Positions 44,900 through 53,624 of a stretch of DNA of 64,000 nt are shown here, one piece after another (the stretch's first letter is position 1; the number at the start of each line of letters is the position of its first letter). The DNA is from UBA695 sp042691655. Its GTDB lineage: Bacteria > Verrucomicrobiota > Verrucomicrobiia > Chthoniobacterales > Chthoniobacteraceae. The DNA lies in contig CP170506.1 of the NCBI GenBank assembly GCA_042691655.1, forward strand, positions 3,720,001 to 3,784,000, given 5' to 3'. Below the pieces are notes generated by a model that was not told the DNA's origin, did no database searches, and saw only the letters and a program-made list of their open reading frames with translations. A program made the translations under genes and the position numbers.

Positions 44900-44918
44900 G
44901 CTGATATTCACGAATTCA

Positions 44919-46601
44919 ATGTACGCAACTCTTTCTCCCCGGCAGCAAGCGTGGGTAGACTCGACCTTTGCCCGGCTCACGCTTCGCGAAAAGATCGGCC
45001 AGACTCAGCAGGAACGCTTTTCCGGTTTCCCCGACGACCGGCCGGAAACCATCGAGTGCTTCTTTGCCGAAGCCCCGTACGGCAGCCTTTTTTGCGGCGG
45101 CGAAATCATCAAGGGCGCGGGCTCCTCGGCCGATACGCAGCGCGCCGGCCTCGCCCTCTGCCAAAAGTGGAGCAAGACGCCGCTGCTCGTGGCGGGCGAC
45201 CTGGAGAGCGGCGCGGGCGCGGCGGTAAAAAGCCTGACGACCTTTCCAAGCATGATGGCGCTAGGGGCCACACACAACGCACAAACCGCCTACGATTATG
45301 GCCGCTGGACGGCGACGGAAGGCCGCGCCGCCGGGTTCACGTGGACCTTCGCGCCGGTGGTCGATCTCCTGCGCAACTGGCTCAACCCCGTGGTCTCCAA
45401 CCGCTGCCTGGGCGACGATGCACAGAAGGTCCTCTCGCTGGCCACCGCCGTCATTCGCGGCATGCAGGAGAACGGCCTTTGCGCCTGCGCCAAGCACTTT
45501 CCCGGCGATGGCGTTGATTTCCGCGATCAGCACCTGATCACTTCAATCAACTCGCTCTCCGAAGAAGATTGGTTCGCCACGTTCGGGCGCGTCTTCCAGG
45601 GGGCCATCGACGCCGGAGTCTACTCGATCATGATCGGCCACATCGCCCTGCCGTGGCTGGAGCCGATCGCTCCCGGCGCACGGCGCGTGCGGCCCGCGAC
45701 GGTTTCGCGCAAAATCCTTCAAAAGCTGCTGCGCGAACGCATGGGCTTCGAGGGCGTGATTGTCTCCGACGCGCTGGAAATGGCCGGGATCACCGGCTGG
45801 GCTCCGTACGCCGAGCGCACCATCGAGGCATTTAATGCCGGGGTGGATGTGATGCTTTGGCCCGGCAAACGCTACCTGCCGCTGATGGAAGAGGCCCTTC
45901 GGGAGGGGAAGGTCAGCGAGGAGCGCCTTGAGGAAAGCGTGCGGCGCATCCTCTCGCTCAAGGCCCGGCTGGGTCTTTGCGATCTCGCTGAAGACGGTTC
46001 CGATCCGCAAGCCGCCCCGCTTTCAGGCCCGCGGCTCGCCCCGGAACTCGACTCCCAGGTGCGGGCGGCGACCCGGGACGTGGCGGAGCAATCCATCACG
46101 CTGGTACGCAACGAACGGCAGCTCCTGCCGCTCGACCCCGCCAAAATCAAGCGCGTCCTGCTTCACGCCGCCGTCAACCCGGCCACCGGTCGCAAGGATT
46201 CCGTCGACCTGCTGGCCGAACGCCTCCAGGCCCGCGGCATCGAGGTCACGCGCATGGAAAACGGCAACTGCGTCGATCTCTGGACGAGAGAGAGAGCAGG
46301 GGAGCGATGGGATGCCTACCTCGTCGTCTTCTCCCTGCAAATCCACCAAGCCAAAAACACCGTCCGGCCATTTGGTGAAATGGCAGAGGTGATGTGGACG
46401 TTGCAAAACACCGACACCACGCAACCCATCGTCATCTCGCAGGGCACGCCCTTCCTGCTCCACGACATGCCGTTTTTGCACACGCTGGTAAATACCTATT
46501 CACCCAGCGAGGGGTCGCAGACAGCACTTGAGCGGGCGCTCTTTGGCGAAATCCCCTTCGCGGGAACCTCTCCGGTAAATCCCGGCGGGGAGTGGGTCTA
46601 G
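44919..46601 (+). CDS. GH3 family glycosidase
   Basis: A 560-residue GH3 enzyme, no signal peptide seen, so probably cytosolic. The N-terminus TLREKIGQTQQERFSGFP, the CACAKHFPGDG loop and GVIVSDALEMAGI (nucleophile Asp 284) are GH3 hallmarks. The KHFPG and VSDALEM forms resemble beta-N-acetylhexosaminidases (NagZ branch), but the His of KHFPGHG is replaced by Asp, so the substrate is uncertain. A C-terminal alpha/beta domain (ESITLVRNERQLLPL) is present. It ends the symporter-glycosidase operon and is followed by a good terminator. Confidence 0.88.
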   Translation: MYATLSPRQQAWVDSTFARLTLREKIGQTQQERFSGFPDDRPETIECFFAEAPYGSLFCGGEIIKGAGSSADTQRAGLALCQKWSKTPLLVAGDLESGAGAAVKSLTTFPSMMALGATHNAQTAYDYGRWTATEGRAAGFTWTFAPVVDLLRNWLNPVVSNRCLGDDAQKVLSLATAVIRGMQENGLCACAKHFPGDGVDFRDQHLITSINSLSEEDWFATFGRVFQGAIDAGVYSIMIGHIALPWLEPIAPGARRVRPATVSRKILQKLLRERMGFEGVIVSDALEMAGITGWAPYAERTIEAFNAGVDVMLWPGKRYLPLMEEALREGKVSEERLEESVRRILSLKARLGLCDLAEDGSDPQAAPLSGPRLAPELDSQVRAATRDVAEQSITLVRNERQLLPLDPAKIKRVLLHAAVNPATGRKDSVDLLAERLQARGIEVTRMENGNCVDLWTRERAGERWDAYLVVFSLQIHQAKNTVRPFGEMAEVMWTLQNTDTTQPIVISQGTPFLLHDMPFLHTLVNTYSPSEGSQTALERALFGEIPFAGTSPVNPGGEWV

Positions 46602-46610
46602 GCCCCTCCC

Positions 46611-46646
46611 TCCCACAGGACGTCAAAACAGTCCCGTGGGATTTTT
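46611..46646 (+). terminator. Rho-independent terminator after the GH3 gene
   Basis: TCCCAC (46611-46616) pairs with GTGGGA (46636-46641), with a second inner GGAC/GTCC pairing, and five T follow at 46642-46646. Confidence 0.7.
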
Positions 46647-46659
46647 CCCGGCGACCTCT

Positions 46660-47094
46660 CTACCGCTTGGCTGCCTTTTCAACGGAGGCGATGTAGGGGC
46701 GCGGGCCGCCCGGCTGGTAGCCGAGCTTTCCGGTCACGGAACCGTCGCCATTGAGCACCAGCACCGTCGGGAAGGACCTCACGCCGTAGCGGGAGGCCAG
46801 TTTTTCGTTCTGCGCGCTCACCGATGAGGGCAGGCGATGGCCACGGGGAAAGTCAACCTTCAAGAGCACGAGGTTCTTGTCGGCAAAGCTCTTAAATTCG
46901 GAGGTGGCGAAGACCTCCCGGTCGAGCTTCATGCACCAGCTGCACCAGTCGGACCCGGTGAAGTCGGCCAAAACCGCTTTGTTCTGCGCCTTGGCGGTTT
47001 TAAGGGCCTGGCTGTAATCGTTCAACCATGGCGCGGCGGAAACAAAGACGCTCATCGCCAGCAGAGCGCCCATGGACATAAGTAGACGTTTCAT
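46660..47094 (-). CDS. Exported thioredoxin-fold protein
   Basis: A 144-residue protein with a signal peptide (KRLLMSMGALLAMSVFVSAA). The thioredoxin fold shows FTGSDWCSWCMKLDREVF, with the redox pair in WCSWC, and SFPTVLVLNGDG holding the conserved cis-proline. It resembles the thiol:disulfide/DUF255-like exported proteins common in Verrucomicrobiota. It probably reduces or oxidises disulfides in the periplasm. ATG 47094 is chosen because the signal peptide starts there; a further upstream frame adds 16 unlikely residues. Confidence 0.85.
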   Translation of the reverse strand: MKRLLMSMGALLAMSVFVSAAPWLNDYSQALKTAKAQNKAVLADFTGSDWCSWCMKLDREVFATSEFKSFADKNLVLLKVDFPRGHRLPSSVSAQNEKLASRYGVRSFPTVLVLNGDGSVTGKLGYQPGGPRPYIASVEKAAKR

Positions 47095-47140
47095 GGGGTA
47101 CGCTCGTCCATTTCCCACAAAAAACCACCCCGCCCGACGC

Positions 47141-47175
47141 AAAAAACACCCCCGTGGGAGCTCCCACGAGGGTGT
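47141..47175 (-). terminator. Rho-independent terminator after aspC
   Basis: On the minus strand ACACCCTCGTGGGAGC pairs with GCTCCCACGGGGGTGT and is followed by a run of T (47141-47146 as A on plus), 28 bases after the aminotransferase stop. Confidence 0.8.
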
Positions 47176-47202
47176 CGGAATTTCCGAAATATCAGCGAGC
47201 CG

Positions 47203-48366
47203 CTACAGCGTCCGGCAGAATTCCTCGAACCGGTCGAGGCCCTTTTTGAGGAGGTCCATGCTCGTTGCGTAGCTAAAGCGGATGGTGCGGTCGTCGCCGA
47301 AGGCGATGCCGGGGACCACGGCCACGTTGGCTTTGCTCAGAAGGCGGTCGGCGAAGTTCTGCGAGGTCAGCGAGAGCCGGGAGATGTTCGCCAGAATGTA
47401 GAAGGCTCCCTGCGGCTTGACGACCGAAAGGCCCTTGATGCCCGAGAGGCGGCCGTACATGTAGTCGCGGCGCATCTGGAATTCCTCACGCATGTCGGTC
47501 ACCGGCTGCTGGTCGCCCTTGAGCGCGGCGAGGCCGCCCTGCTGGGCAAAGGAGCACGGGTTGGAGGTGCTGTGGCTCTGGAGCGAGTCGATGGCGCGGG
47601 CCACGGACTCGGGAGCGCCGAGGTAGCCCAAGCGCCACCCGGTCATCGCGTAGGCTTTGGAGAAGCCGTTGACGGTGATGGTGAGGTCGTAGGCTTCCGG
47701 GGAAAGCGAGGCGATGGAGACGTGCTTGACGTCGTCGTAGGTGAGCTTCTCGTAGATTTCGTCGGCCAGGATCAAGATGCCTTCCTCGTCGGCTACGCTG
47801 ACGATGGCTTCGAGTTCTTCGCGGGTGTAGACGGCACCGGTCGGGTTGCCCGGGGTGTTGATGATCACCATCTTGGTGCGCGGCGTCATCGCTTCCTCGA
47901 ACTGCTCGGCGGTCATCTTCCAGCCGTTTTCTTCAGTGGTCTGGACGAAGACCGGCTCGCCACCGGCCAGGCGGACCATTTCCGGGTAGCTCACCCAGTA
48001 AGGAGCCGGGATGATGACTTCATCGCCCGGTTCGACCGTGGCGAGGATGGCGTTGAAGCAAGAGTGCTTGGCACCGTTGGAGACGATGATCTGGTGCGGC
48101 TTGTAATCAATGCCGTTGTCGTTCAAGAACTTTTCGCTAATCGCCTCGCGCAGTTTCGGAATCCCCGAGCTGGGGGTGTATTTCGTAAAACCGCTATCGA
48201 GGGCGGCCATGGCCGCTGCCTTGATGTGCTCGGGTGTATCGAAGTCCGGCTCCCCGGCCCCGAAGCTGCAGATGTCAATGCCGTCGGCTTTGAGCGCCTT
48301 GGCCTTGCTGTCAATGGCCAGGGTGAGCGACGGGGTGAGAATGGTGGCGCGTGAGGCGAGATCCAT
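47203..48366 (-). CDS. aspC: Class I pyridoxal-phosphate aminotransferase (aspartate aminotransferase)
   Basis: Moves the amino group between aspartate and 2-oxoglutarate in the cytosol. The 387-residue length fits the thermophile-type AAT-I gamma subgroup. Visible are FGAGEPDFDTPEHIK, the YTPSSGIPKLREAI segment, VSNGAKHSCFNAI, NTPGNPTGAVY and the PLP lysine in NGFSKAYAMTGWRLGY (Lys 237), plus the substrate-binding FSYATS. I use ATG 48366 (MDLASRATILTPS); a frame open to 48621 would intrude on the neighbouring NDK gene. A strong terminator follows. Confidence 0.93.
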   Translation of the reverse strand: MDLASRATILTPSLTLAIDSKAKALKADGIDICSFGAGEPDFDTPEHIKAAAMAALDSGFTKYTPSSGIPKLREAISEKFLNDNGIDYKPHQIIVSNGAKHSCFNAILATVEPGDEVIIPAPYWVSYPEMVRLAGGEPVFVQTTEENGWKMTAEQFEEAMTPRTKMVIINTPGNPTGAVYTREELEAIVSVADEEGILILADEIYEKLTYDDVKHVSIASLSPEAYDLTITVNGFSKAYAMTGWRLGYLGAPESVARAIDSLQSHSTSNPCSFAQQGGLAALKGDQQPVTDMREEFQMRRDYMYGRLSGIKGLSVVKPQGAFYILANISRLSLTSQNFADRLLSKANVAVVPGIAFGDDRTIRFSYATSMDLLKKGLDRFEEFCRTL

Positions 48367-48391
48367 AAGCTGATTTGGTTGGAATTGGAGT

Positions 48392-49561
48392 TTAGAGACT
48401 TCCGTAGAAGCTTTCGACGAAACTCTTAAAGTTATTTTCGCCGATGTTGATGATGCCCATTTCCCGCCGCGCATTGTCGGGGGAATCTGAGGCGTGGGCG
48501 GCGTTGACCATGATGGTCTGGCCAAATTCGCGGCGAATCGATCCGGGAGGCGCTTTGGAGGGGTCGGTCGGCCCGAGAACCTCGCGGATCTTGCGAACGG
48601 CGTCAACCCCTTCGTAGACAAGCGCGATGGTCTTTTCGGAACCGGGCTCGGCCCGTTTCTCGTCCGGACACTCGCTGGGGCGACAGCCGGACATGAACTT
48701 GACGATTTCCTCCCAGTTGGCCTGGCCGTTGACGGGGCCGAGGATATCGCCGAGCTGCTTCTGGACTTCGTCGTTGAGCATGATGCCCAGCTCCTGCTCG
48801 ATGGCGAGGCGGGCGATGGGGCCGGTGCGTTCGCGGAAGATTTTCTTCAGGACGTCGAGCACGGGGCCGTAGAATTCGCAGGCCTGGGCGACGCTCATGA
48901 AGTGGACCTTGGTGCCGATGATGGTCAAGCCGGTGCGGGAGAAGACGTCAATGACGGCGCCGGGGCGGAAGTTGGGGAAGCGGAAGTTATCCGGCTTGAT
49001 GAGGACCAGCGTGCGCTGGATTTCGCCGGTCTCGGTCGCAAGCGCGGTCCCTTCCAGGATGCCGCCGTCGTTGTCGGAGAGGCGGGCCCAGAGCTTGAGG
49101 TTGCGCTCGGCGGCCACGGCGTCGGGAGGGCAGAGGACGGCGGGCTCGAAGTAGACGACCTTCCCAGCGGCGTCGGTGATGTAGTCGCCGTAGGTGTCGC
49201 GGATGGTTTCACCGGCGGGGGCTCCCGTGGAGATGGAGCCGACGGCGGCGCGAAGCTTGGCTACGGCGTTTTCGCCGCGGAAGAGGAGGAGGAGCACGCG
49301 GGGCTTGGCATCGGCCTCGTTCGGCAGGAAATGATGCAGGACGTAATCGCGGATGAGCTCCTGGGCGGCGTGGTGACGGGGTTCGGCGTCGGTGACGAGG
49401 GTGGAAGCGTAGGTTTCCACCAGCTCTTTGCTGGGGCTGTACATCCGCGCACGGATGAGGTCGAGCCCGGTTCGGGAGATAAGACGCGAGATGATGCCCC
49501 CGGTCCGCGACTTGCGGATCGAGTACGGCGTCACCAAAACGTAGGACAGTTCTTCGGCCAT
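48392..49561 (-). CDS. Double-domain nucleoside diphosphate kinase-like protein
   Basis: A 389-residue protein that appears to hold two NDK-type domains, where ordinary NDKs have about 140 residues. The first (residues 5-155: YVLVTPYSIRKSRTGGIISRL, GETIRDTYGDY) lacks the NxxH catalytic motif. The second (residues 185-370: TLVLIKPDNFRFPNFRPGAVIDVF, GSIRREFGQTIMVNAAHASDS) has the phosphate-accepting His 356 in NAAHASDS. It contains extra segments, such as a long insert before GCRPSECPDEK. The role is probably nucleotide phosphate transfer by the second domain only, with the first structural or regulatory. Confidence 0.82.
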   Translation of the reverse strand: MAEELSYVLVTPYSIRKSRTGGIISRLISRTGLDLIRARMYSPSKELVETYASTLVTDAEPRHHAAQELIRDYVLHHFLPNEADAKPRVLLLLFRGENAVAKLRAAVGSISTGAPAGETIRDTYGDYITDAAGKVVYFEPAVLCPPDAVAAERNLKLWARLSDNDGGILEGTALATETGEIQRTLVLIKPDNFRFPNFRPGAVIDVFSRTGLTIIGTKVHFMSVAQACEFYGPVLDVLKKIFRERTGPIARLAIEQELGIMLNDEVQKQLGDILGPVNGQANWEEIVKFMSGCRPSECPDEKRAEPGSEKTIALVYEGVDAVRKIREVLGPTDPSKAPPGSIRREFGQTIMVNAAHASDSPDNARREMGIINIGENNFKSFVESFYGSL

Positions 49562-49671
49562 AAAGATGAAAATTGCCTGCGCCGAGCGGCCGAAAAGCGG
49601 CTTTTCAGGGCGTTTTCCGGGCCAAACCAGCGTAGGCAGAGTGGTTTTTTTTCGGTAATTTCGAAAGGAAA

Positions 49672-49700
49672 AGCTAACGGGGGGGCAAGGCGGGCGTCAA
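49672..49700 (-). promoter_or_regulatory. Candidate promoter of the double NDK gene
   Basis: On the minus strand TTGACG (49700-49695), 17 bases, TTAGCT (49677-49672), about 110 bases before the ATG. The -10 box is poor. The remaining gap 49562-49827 shows small hairpins but no gene. Confidence 0.3.
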
Positions 49701-49827
49701 CGTCTTTTTCGGTTGGCGGCAAAACTCTCCTCCGCAGGGGGCTGCCCCTGGTGCGTTTCTCGGACAAGTTTAACAGGCTCAGGAGGATTCGTCCCAAAAA
49801 ACCTGTCCTTCAACGCCGAAGCCCGGG

Positions 49828-51192
49828 TTACTGGGCCACCCGGTAGTAGTTATCCGGATTGTAGAGGTAGTAGCAATCCAGGGGGCTGGGCTTGGGCAGC
49901 AGGACGAAGTGCTTGCCATTGCCGTCCACATCCTCCTTGGCCAGGGGGAAACGGGTGGGTGGCCGGGGGGTGGCGCTGGTATCGGGGTTTTTGATGAGCG
50001 ATTCCTCGCGGATGGTCACGGCGATATCGTCGACCCACTTGAGCTTCCGGGCGTTGTCGCCGAATTCCCGCCAGTCGCCGGTGATGCGGTTTTTGTACAT
50101 CTCTTTGATGAACTCATCGAGGCTGATCCCCATTTTTTGGGCCACCGGGGCGGCGAGGCGGCGCCACCATTCCTCGATTTCCTTCATGCTCTCCTTCTGT
50201 TCGGTGACGTTGCCGAAGATGCCGGACATCATCTGGTGGTGGAGGATGATGGCGTTGGGGTAGGCGTAGGAGTGCCGGGCCAAGGTGGTGATGCCCGCCG
50301 CCATGCTCGCGGCGAAGGATTTGACGACGACGTAGACCGGGGCGGGGCTCCCCTCCATGGCTTTGAGGATTTTGTACCCGGCCATGACGGAGCCGCCCGG
50401 GGAGCGGTCGATGACGATGAAAATGGGGTATTCCTGGCTCTGGTTGTTGAAGTAGTCGATCCGCTCGGCGACGTAGTCGGCGGTGTCCATGAGGATGATG
50501 TCGTTCAAGGCGATGCGGCGGTCGCTGATGGTCAGGACGCCCTTTTTGAACGGTTCCTTGGTGTAGGCAATGTCGTGGTCGACACGGTTTTTCCACTGGT
50601 CGCGCTTTTCGCGCAGGTCGATCTCGGAATTGAGCTTGGCCACCTGCATTTCGAACTCGGAGCGGGCGAGCAAGAGTTCCTTGGTCTTGAGCTGGACCTC
50701 CAGGTCGCGCGCCTGGATCTCGCGGGTCTTGTTGGCGGCCTCGGCGGCGGCGACGTCGGCTTGGAGCCGGGTTTTCTCCAGCTTGCCGCGCAGGTCGGCC
50801 AGTTCGGCGTCGGTTTGGTTCTTCCGCTCGGCTTCTTCGCGGGCGAGGCGCTTCTGAATCAAGTCGGTTTGCTTGGCAAGCTTGTCGATCTGGGCCTGGG
50901 TGGCGGCTAGTTCGCCCTGTAATTTGGCCTGGGCGACGCCGTTTTCGAGTTCCAGGCGTTGTTTTTCGGCGGTGAGGGCGGCCAGGGATTTTTTAAGCTC
51001 CTGTTCGGCGATGCCGTTTTCGAGGGTCAGCTTTTCCTGCTTGGTTTTAAGGTCCGCAAACGGGCCGGGCGTAGCGGATGGGGCGGCCGAGGGGCTTGCG
51101 CCGGGGGCGGGCGCTGGGGTCGGGGTCTGGGCCCAAAGCGGGGCCCCAAAGAGTACGCAGCACAAGCCTGCCGTGGCGAGGTACGGTTTCAT
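49828..51192 (-). CDS. Exported ClpP/SppA-like serine protease with coiled coil
   Basis: A 454-residue protein with a signal peptide (KPYLATAGLCCVLFGAPLWAQ). A Pro/Ala/Ser linker follows, then a long coiled coil rich in Glu, Lys, Leu and Ala (residues 50-205). The C-terminal half is a ClpP-fold domain: FIVIDRSPGGSVMAGYKIL, then KSFAASMAAGITTLA with the catalytic Ser, and NAIILHHQMMSG with the catalytic His. TGDWREFG is near the usual Asp position. It probably cleaves proteins or signal peptides in the periplasm. It is not an ATP-dependent Clp partner, as no ClpX/A is near. I chose ATG 51192 to keep the signal peptide terminal. Confidence 0.82.
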   Translation of the reverse strand: MKPYLATAGLCCVLFGAPLWAQTPTPAPAPGASPSAAPSATPGPFADLKTKQEKLTLENGIAEQELKKSLAALTAEKQRLELENGVAQAKLQGELAATQAQIDKLAKQTDLIQKRLAREEAERKNQTDAELADLRGKLEKTRLQADVAAAEAANKTREIQARDLEVQLKTKELLLARSEFEMQVAKLNSEIDLREKRDQWKNRVDHDIAYTKEPFKKGVLTISDRRIALNDIILMDTADYVAERIDYFNNQSQEYPIFIVIDRSPGGSVMAGYKILKAMEGSPAPVYVVVKSFAASMAAGITTLARHSYAYPNAIILHHQMMSGIFGNVTEQKESMKEIEEWWRRLAAPVAQKMGISLDEFIKEMYKNRITGDWREFGDNARKLKWVDDIAVTIREESLIKNPDTSATPRPPTRFPLAKEDVDGNGKHFVLLPKPSPLDCYYLYNPDNYYRVAQ

Positions 51193-51261
51193 AGAGGGTT
51201 TTCGGAAGTTTTTAGCGATCAATGCCGCAGAGTGCAACGGCCAACCGCATCCGGGGTTCGC

Positions 51262-52092
51262 TTATTTTGCTCCCTTTTTTCGCCCCAGCAGGCTGACCCA
51301 CTTGCCTTTGTGGATGGCTTTTTCGAAGGTGAATCCGCGTTTACCGAAGGCGGCGAGGACTTCTTTCTCCTGGGTGACGAGGATGCCCGATAGGATGAGC
51401 GCCCCGCCGGGCTCGACGGCGGCGGCGATGGGATCGGCGGCCTGGATGAGCACCTGGCTGAAGAGGTTGGCGGCCACGACGGCCCACTGGCGCTTGGGGG
51501 TCCAGGCGAGGACATCCCGTTTCAGCATGGCGATGCGCCCGGCCTGGTTGAGCTCGATATTCTCCTTGGCGGTGCGGACGGCGTGGGGGTCGAAGTCGCA
51601 GCCCTCGACTTTGCGCGCGCCGAGCTTGGCGGCGGCGATGGCTAGGATGCCGCTGCCACTGCCGAGGTCGAGGAAGTCCCAGGGGCCAGCCTGTTCGGCG
51701 GAAAGGTCGCAGAGGAGGCGCAGGCACGAGGCGGTAGTGGCGTGGTCGCCGGTGCCGAAGGCCATGGCGGCGGGAATGATGACCACGGGACGGGAGTCGG
51801 TTAATTGCCGCGCGGTTTTCTCGGAATCGACCACCCAGAGGCGGCTGCGGATGGCGAGCGGCTTGCGGGCGGGCGGTTCGCTGATCGGCTTGTCCTTGAT
51901 TTCGCGAAGCTGGCCACCGAACTGCCGGACGAGCCCCTCGCCTTCTTTCTTGGTCAGGCCGTAGGCTTCGATGCGCAGGGATTTGTGGTTGGCCAGGCGG
52001 ACGACGGCCAGCCGCGTGGGGCCAACGATTTGCAGGCGTTCGAGCCAGGCGTCCTCCCACTTGGCAGAGGAAAGTTTTCTCCAGGTAAGCAT
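51262..52092 (-). CDS. prmA: Ribosomal protein L11 methyltransferase
   Basis: Methylates ribosomal protein L11 with S-adenosylmethionine. The 276-residue protein has the PrmA-typical IIPAAMAFGTGDHATTASCLRLL, then the SAM site FLDLGSGSGILAIAAAKLGA, GCDFDPHAVRTAKENI and VVAANLFSQVLI followed by LSGILVTQE. The N-terminal part is diverged, as is common. No other ribosome gene is near. The FGTGDH and GSGSGILAIAA signatures make the family assignment firm, though methyltransferases of this group can have other targets. Confidence 0.88.
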   Translation of the reverse strand: MLTWRKLSSAKWEDAWLERLQIVGPTRLAVVRLANHKSLRIEAYGLTKKEGEGLVRQFGGQLREIKDKPISEPPARKPLAIRSRLWVVDSEKTARQLTDSRPVVIIPAAMAFGTGDHATTASCLRLLCDLSAEQAGPWDFLDLGSGSGILAIAAAKLGARKVEGCDFDPHAVRTAKENIELNQAGRIAMLKRDVLAWTPKRQWAVVAANLFSQVLIQAADPIAAAVEPGGALILSGILVTQEKEVLAAFGKRGFTFEKAIHKGKWVSLLGRKKGAK

Positions 52093-52132
52093 ATAGGGGG
52101 TTAATTAAAACTCAGGGGGCGGCAAGGGGTGG

Positions 52133-52591
52133 CTAGCTTCTCAGGCCGCCCATGCGCAGGGTTTGGCGGGAGGGGGCGAGCCAGCGGGTGCCCTCGATTT
52201 TCCATGCCTGGGCCTCGCTGACCAGCGAGTAGACGCAGGGGGTAACGGTGCCATCGCGGCCGATGAAAAACACCTCCACTACGGCCCGGCGGCCCCGGCG
52301 CTGCCAGGGGCCGAACTCGACGCGCGCAGCCTGGACCATGCGGGCGCTGTCGTTGCGCACCTGGTCGGCAAAGCGTTCTGGCGGGCATTTCTCCCGCACC
52401 GTGGCCGAGGTCTGCCGGTAGGCGGAGGGGTAATCGCCGCTGCGGCAGGCTTCCATCTGCCCCCGGACGGCTTCGAAGAGATCGGCCGGTTTGAGCTGAT
52501 CCTCCCCCAGCCCTCCAAAGCGGCTCAGAGCCGCCACGGCGCAAATGGCGAAAAAGAAGAGGACGAGCGTGATTTTGCCGCGCGGGAACAT
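52133..52591 (-). CDS. Small exported or membrane-anchored protein, DUF4864-like
   Basis: A 152-residue protein with an N-terminal membrane helix or signal anchor (ITLVLFFFAICAVAAL). The rest resembles the DUF4864/SnoaL-type fold: VRGQMEACRSGDYPSAYRQTS, then RVEFGPWQRRGRRAVVEVFFIGRDG and a final strand segment. The function is unknown. It lies between prmA and the PstS-like gene, both on the same strand with short gaps, so they may form a transcript. Similarity is by eye and moderate. Confidence 0.65.
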   Translation of the reverse strand: MFPRGKITLVLFFFAICAVAALSRFGGLGEDQLKPADLFEAVRGQMEACRSGDYPSAYRQTSATVREKCPPERFADQVRNDSARMVQAARVEFGPWQRRGRRAVVEVFFIGRDGTVTPCVYSLVSEAQAWKIEGTRWLAPSRQTLRMGGLRS

Positions 52592-52652
52592 TGAGGACGG
52601 GTATTATTCCAGCTTTTCGCGCCGTCTGCGAGCGGATTTTAGCGGGGCCAAA

Positions 52653-53579
52653 TCAGTGGCCGCCGCCGCTGGTTTTCTTGCGGGCGGCCTCGATTTCCGG
52701 CACCGTCAGGTAGCCGTACTGCTTGAGGATGGCCTGGCCGCGCTCGCCGGTCATGAAGTCGATGATGACCTTTACCGCGCCGGTGGGCCGGTCGTTGGTG
52801 ACGAAGCCGAGGGGCCGAAAGAGCGGGTAGGTTTTGTTGAAAATGTTCTCGTAGGTCGGGTCGATGACCTTGTTCGCGTCGTTCTTGAGGGAGACGGCGT
52901 AGACGCTCTGGTTATCGACAAACGCGGGGGGCAGGAGCGAGACGGCCCCGGGGGTGAATTCGAGCATGTTGCGCGTCTCCTGCATCGACTTTACCCGGCT
53001 GCCTTTCCAGACCGGCGCTTTGCGAATTTCCCCGTAGAGCCACTGGACGAGCATTTCCCAATTGCCGCGCCCTTCTTCCTGGACGAAGAGGCGGATCTTG
53101 GTATCCGGCCCACCAAGTTGCTTCCAGGAGGTGATATCCCCTTCGTAAATGCCGCGCATCTGCTCGGAGCTGAGCGAGTGGACGCCCGCGTTCCAGACGT
53201 CCTGCGACACCGTGAGCAGCAGCACCTGGAGGCCCAAGGGCGTTTCAACGAGTTGCATTTCCGGGTTGTTGGCCCGGTCCACGGGGGTCACTTCGCGGCT
53301 GGAGAGCGCCATGTTGACGCTGCGCTCGGAGAGGGCTTCCAGGCCGTTGCTCGTTCCGCCCGCCGACCGCAAGACCAGCTCGATATTCCGCTCGGAGCGG
53401 AAAACCGGGACGACTTCCGAGAGCGGCAGGGCCACGGCGATGGAGCCGCAGGCGCGCACGATATCCTGGCCGGGCTTCATTAATTGCGCCTGGGCGGGCT
53501 GCGCCTGCACGCCGCACCAGAGCATCAGGCCCAGCGCCAGCTTCCGGGCGAGTGCGGCCATTTGGGAAATCGAAGGCAT
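52653..53579 (-). CDS. PstS-like phosphate-binding protein
   Basis: A 308-residue exported substrate-binding protein. The signal peptide (LARKLALGLMLWCGVQAQPAQAQ) ends near residue 30. The PBP-like fold shows VRACGSIAVALPLSEVV, GGTSNGLEAL, VNMALSSREVTPVDR, GIYEGDITSWKQLGG (close to the phosphate-binding GIFxGxIxxW of PstS) and EGRGNWEMLVQWL. No pstCAB genes adjoin, so it may act as an orphan phosphate sensor or have another ligand. ATG 53579 is chosen because the signal peptide begins there. Confidence 0.83.
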   Translation of the reverse strand: MPSISQMAALARKLALGLMLWCGVQAQPAQAQLMKPGQDIVRACGSIAVALPLSEVVPVFRSERNIELVLRSAGGTSNGLEALSERSVNMALSSREVTPVDRANNPEMQLVETPLGLQVLLLTVSQDVWNAGVHSLSSEQMRGIYEGDITSWKQLGGPDTKIRLFVQEEGRGNWEMLVQWLYGEIRKAPVWKGSRVKSMQETRNMLEFTPGAVSLLPPAFVDNQSVYAVSLKNDANKVIDPTYENIFNKTYPLFRPLGFVTNDRPTGAVKVIIDFMTGERGQAILKQYGYLTVPEIEAARKKTSGGGH

Positions 53580-53624
53580 GGGGTAAAAGATGAGCGATCC
53601 CTTGGGAAAGTGCAAGAGCCCCGG

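Noticed and set aside
43124..44980. 618-codon minus-strand frame opposite the 1102-residue secreted protein
   Set aside because: No recognisable motif, no plausible start region; a mirror frame of a strongly biased coding sequence.
48367..48621. Extended N-terminus of the aminotransferase
   Set aside because: It overlaps the double NDK gene in another frame and adds residues unlike any aminotransferase.
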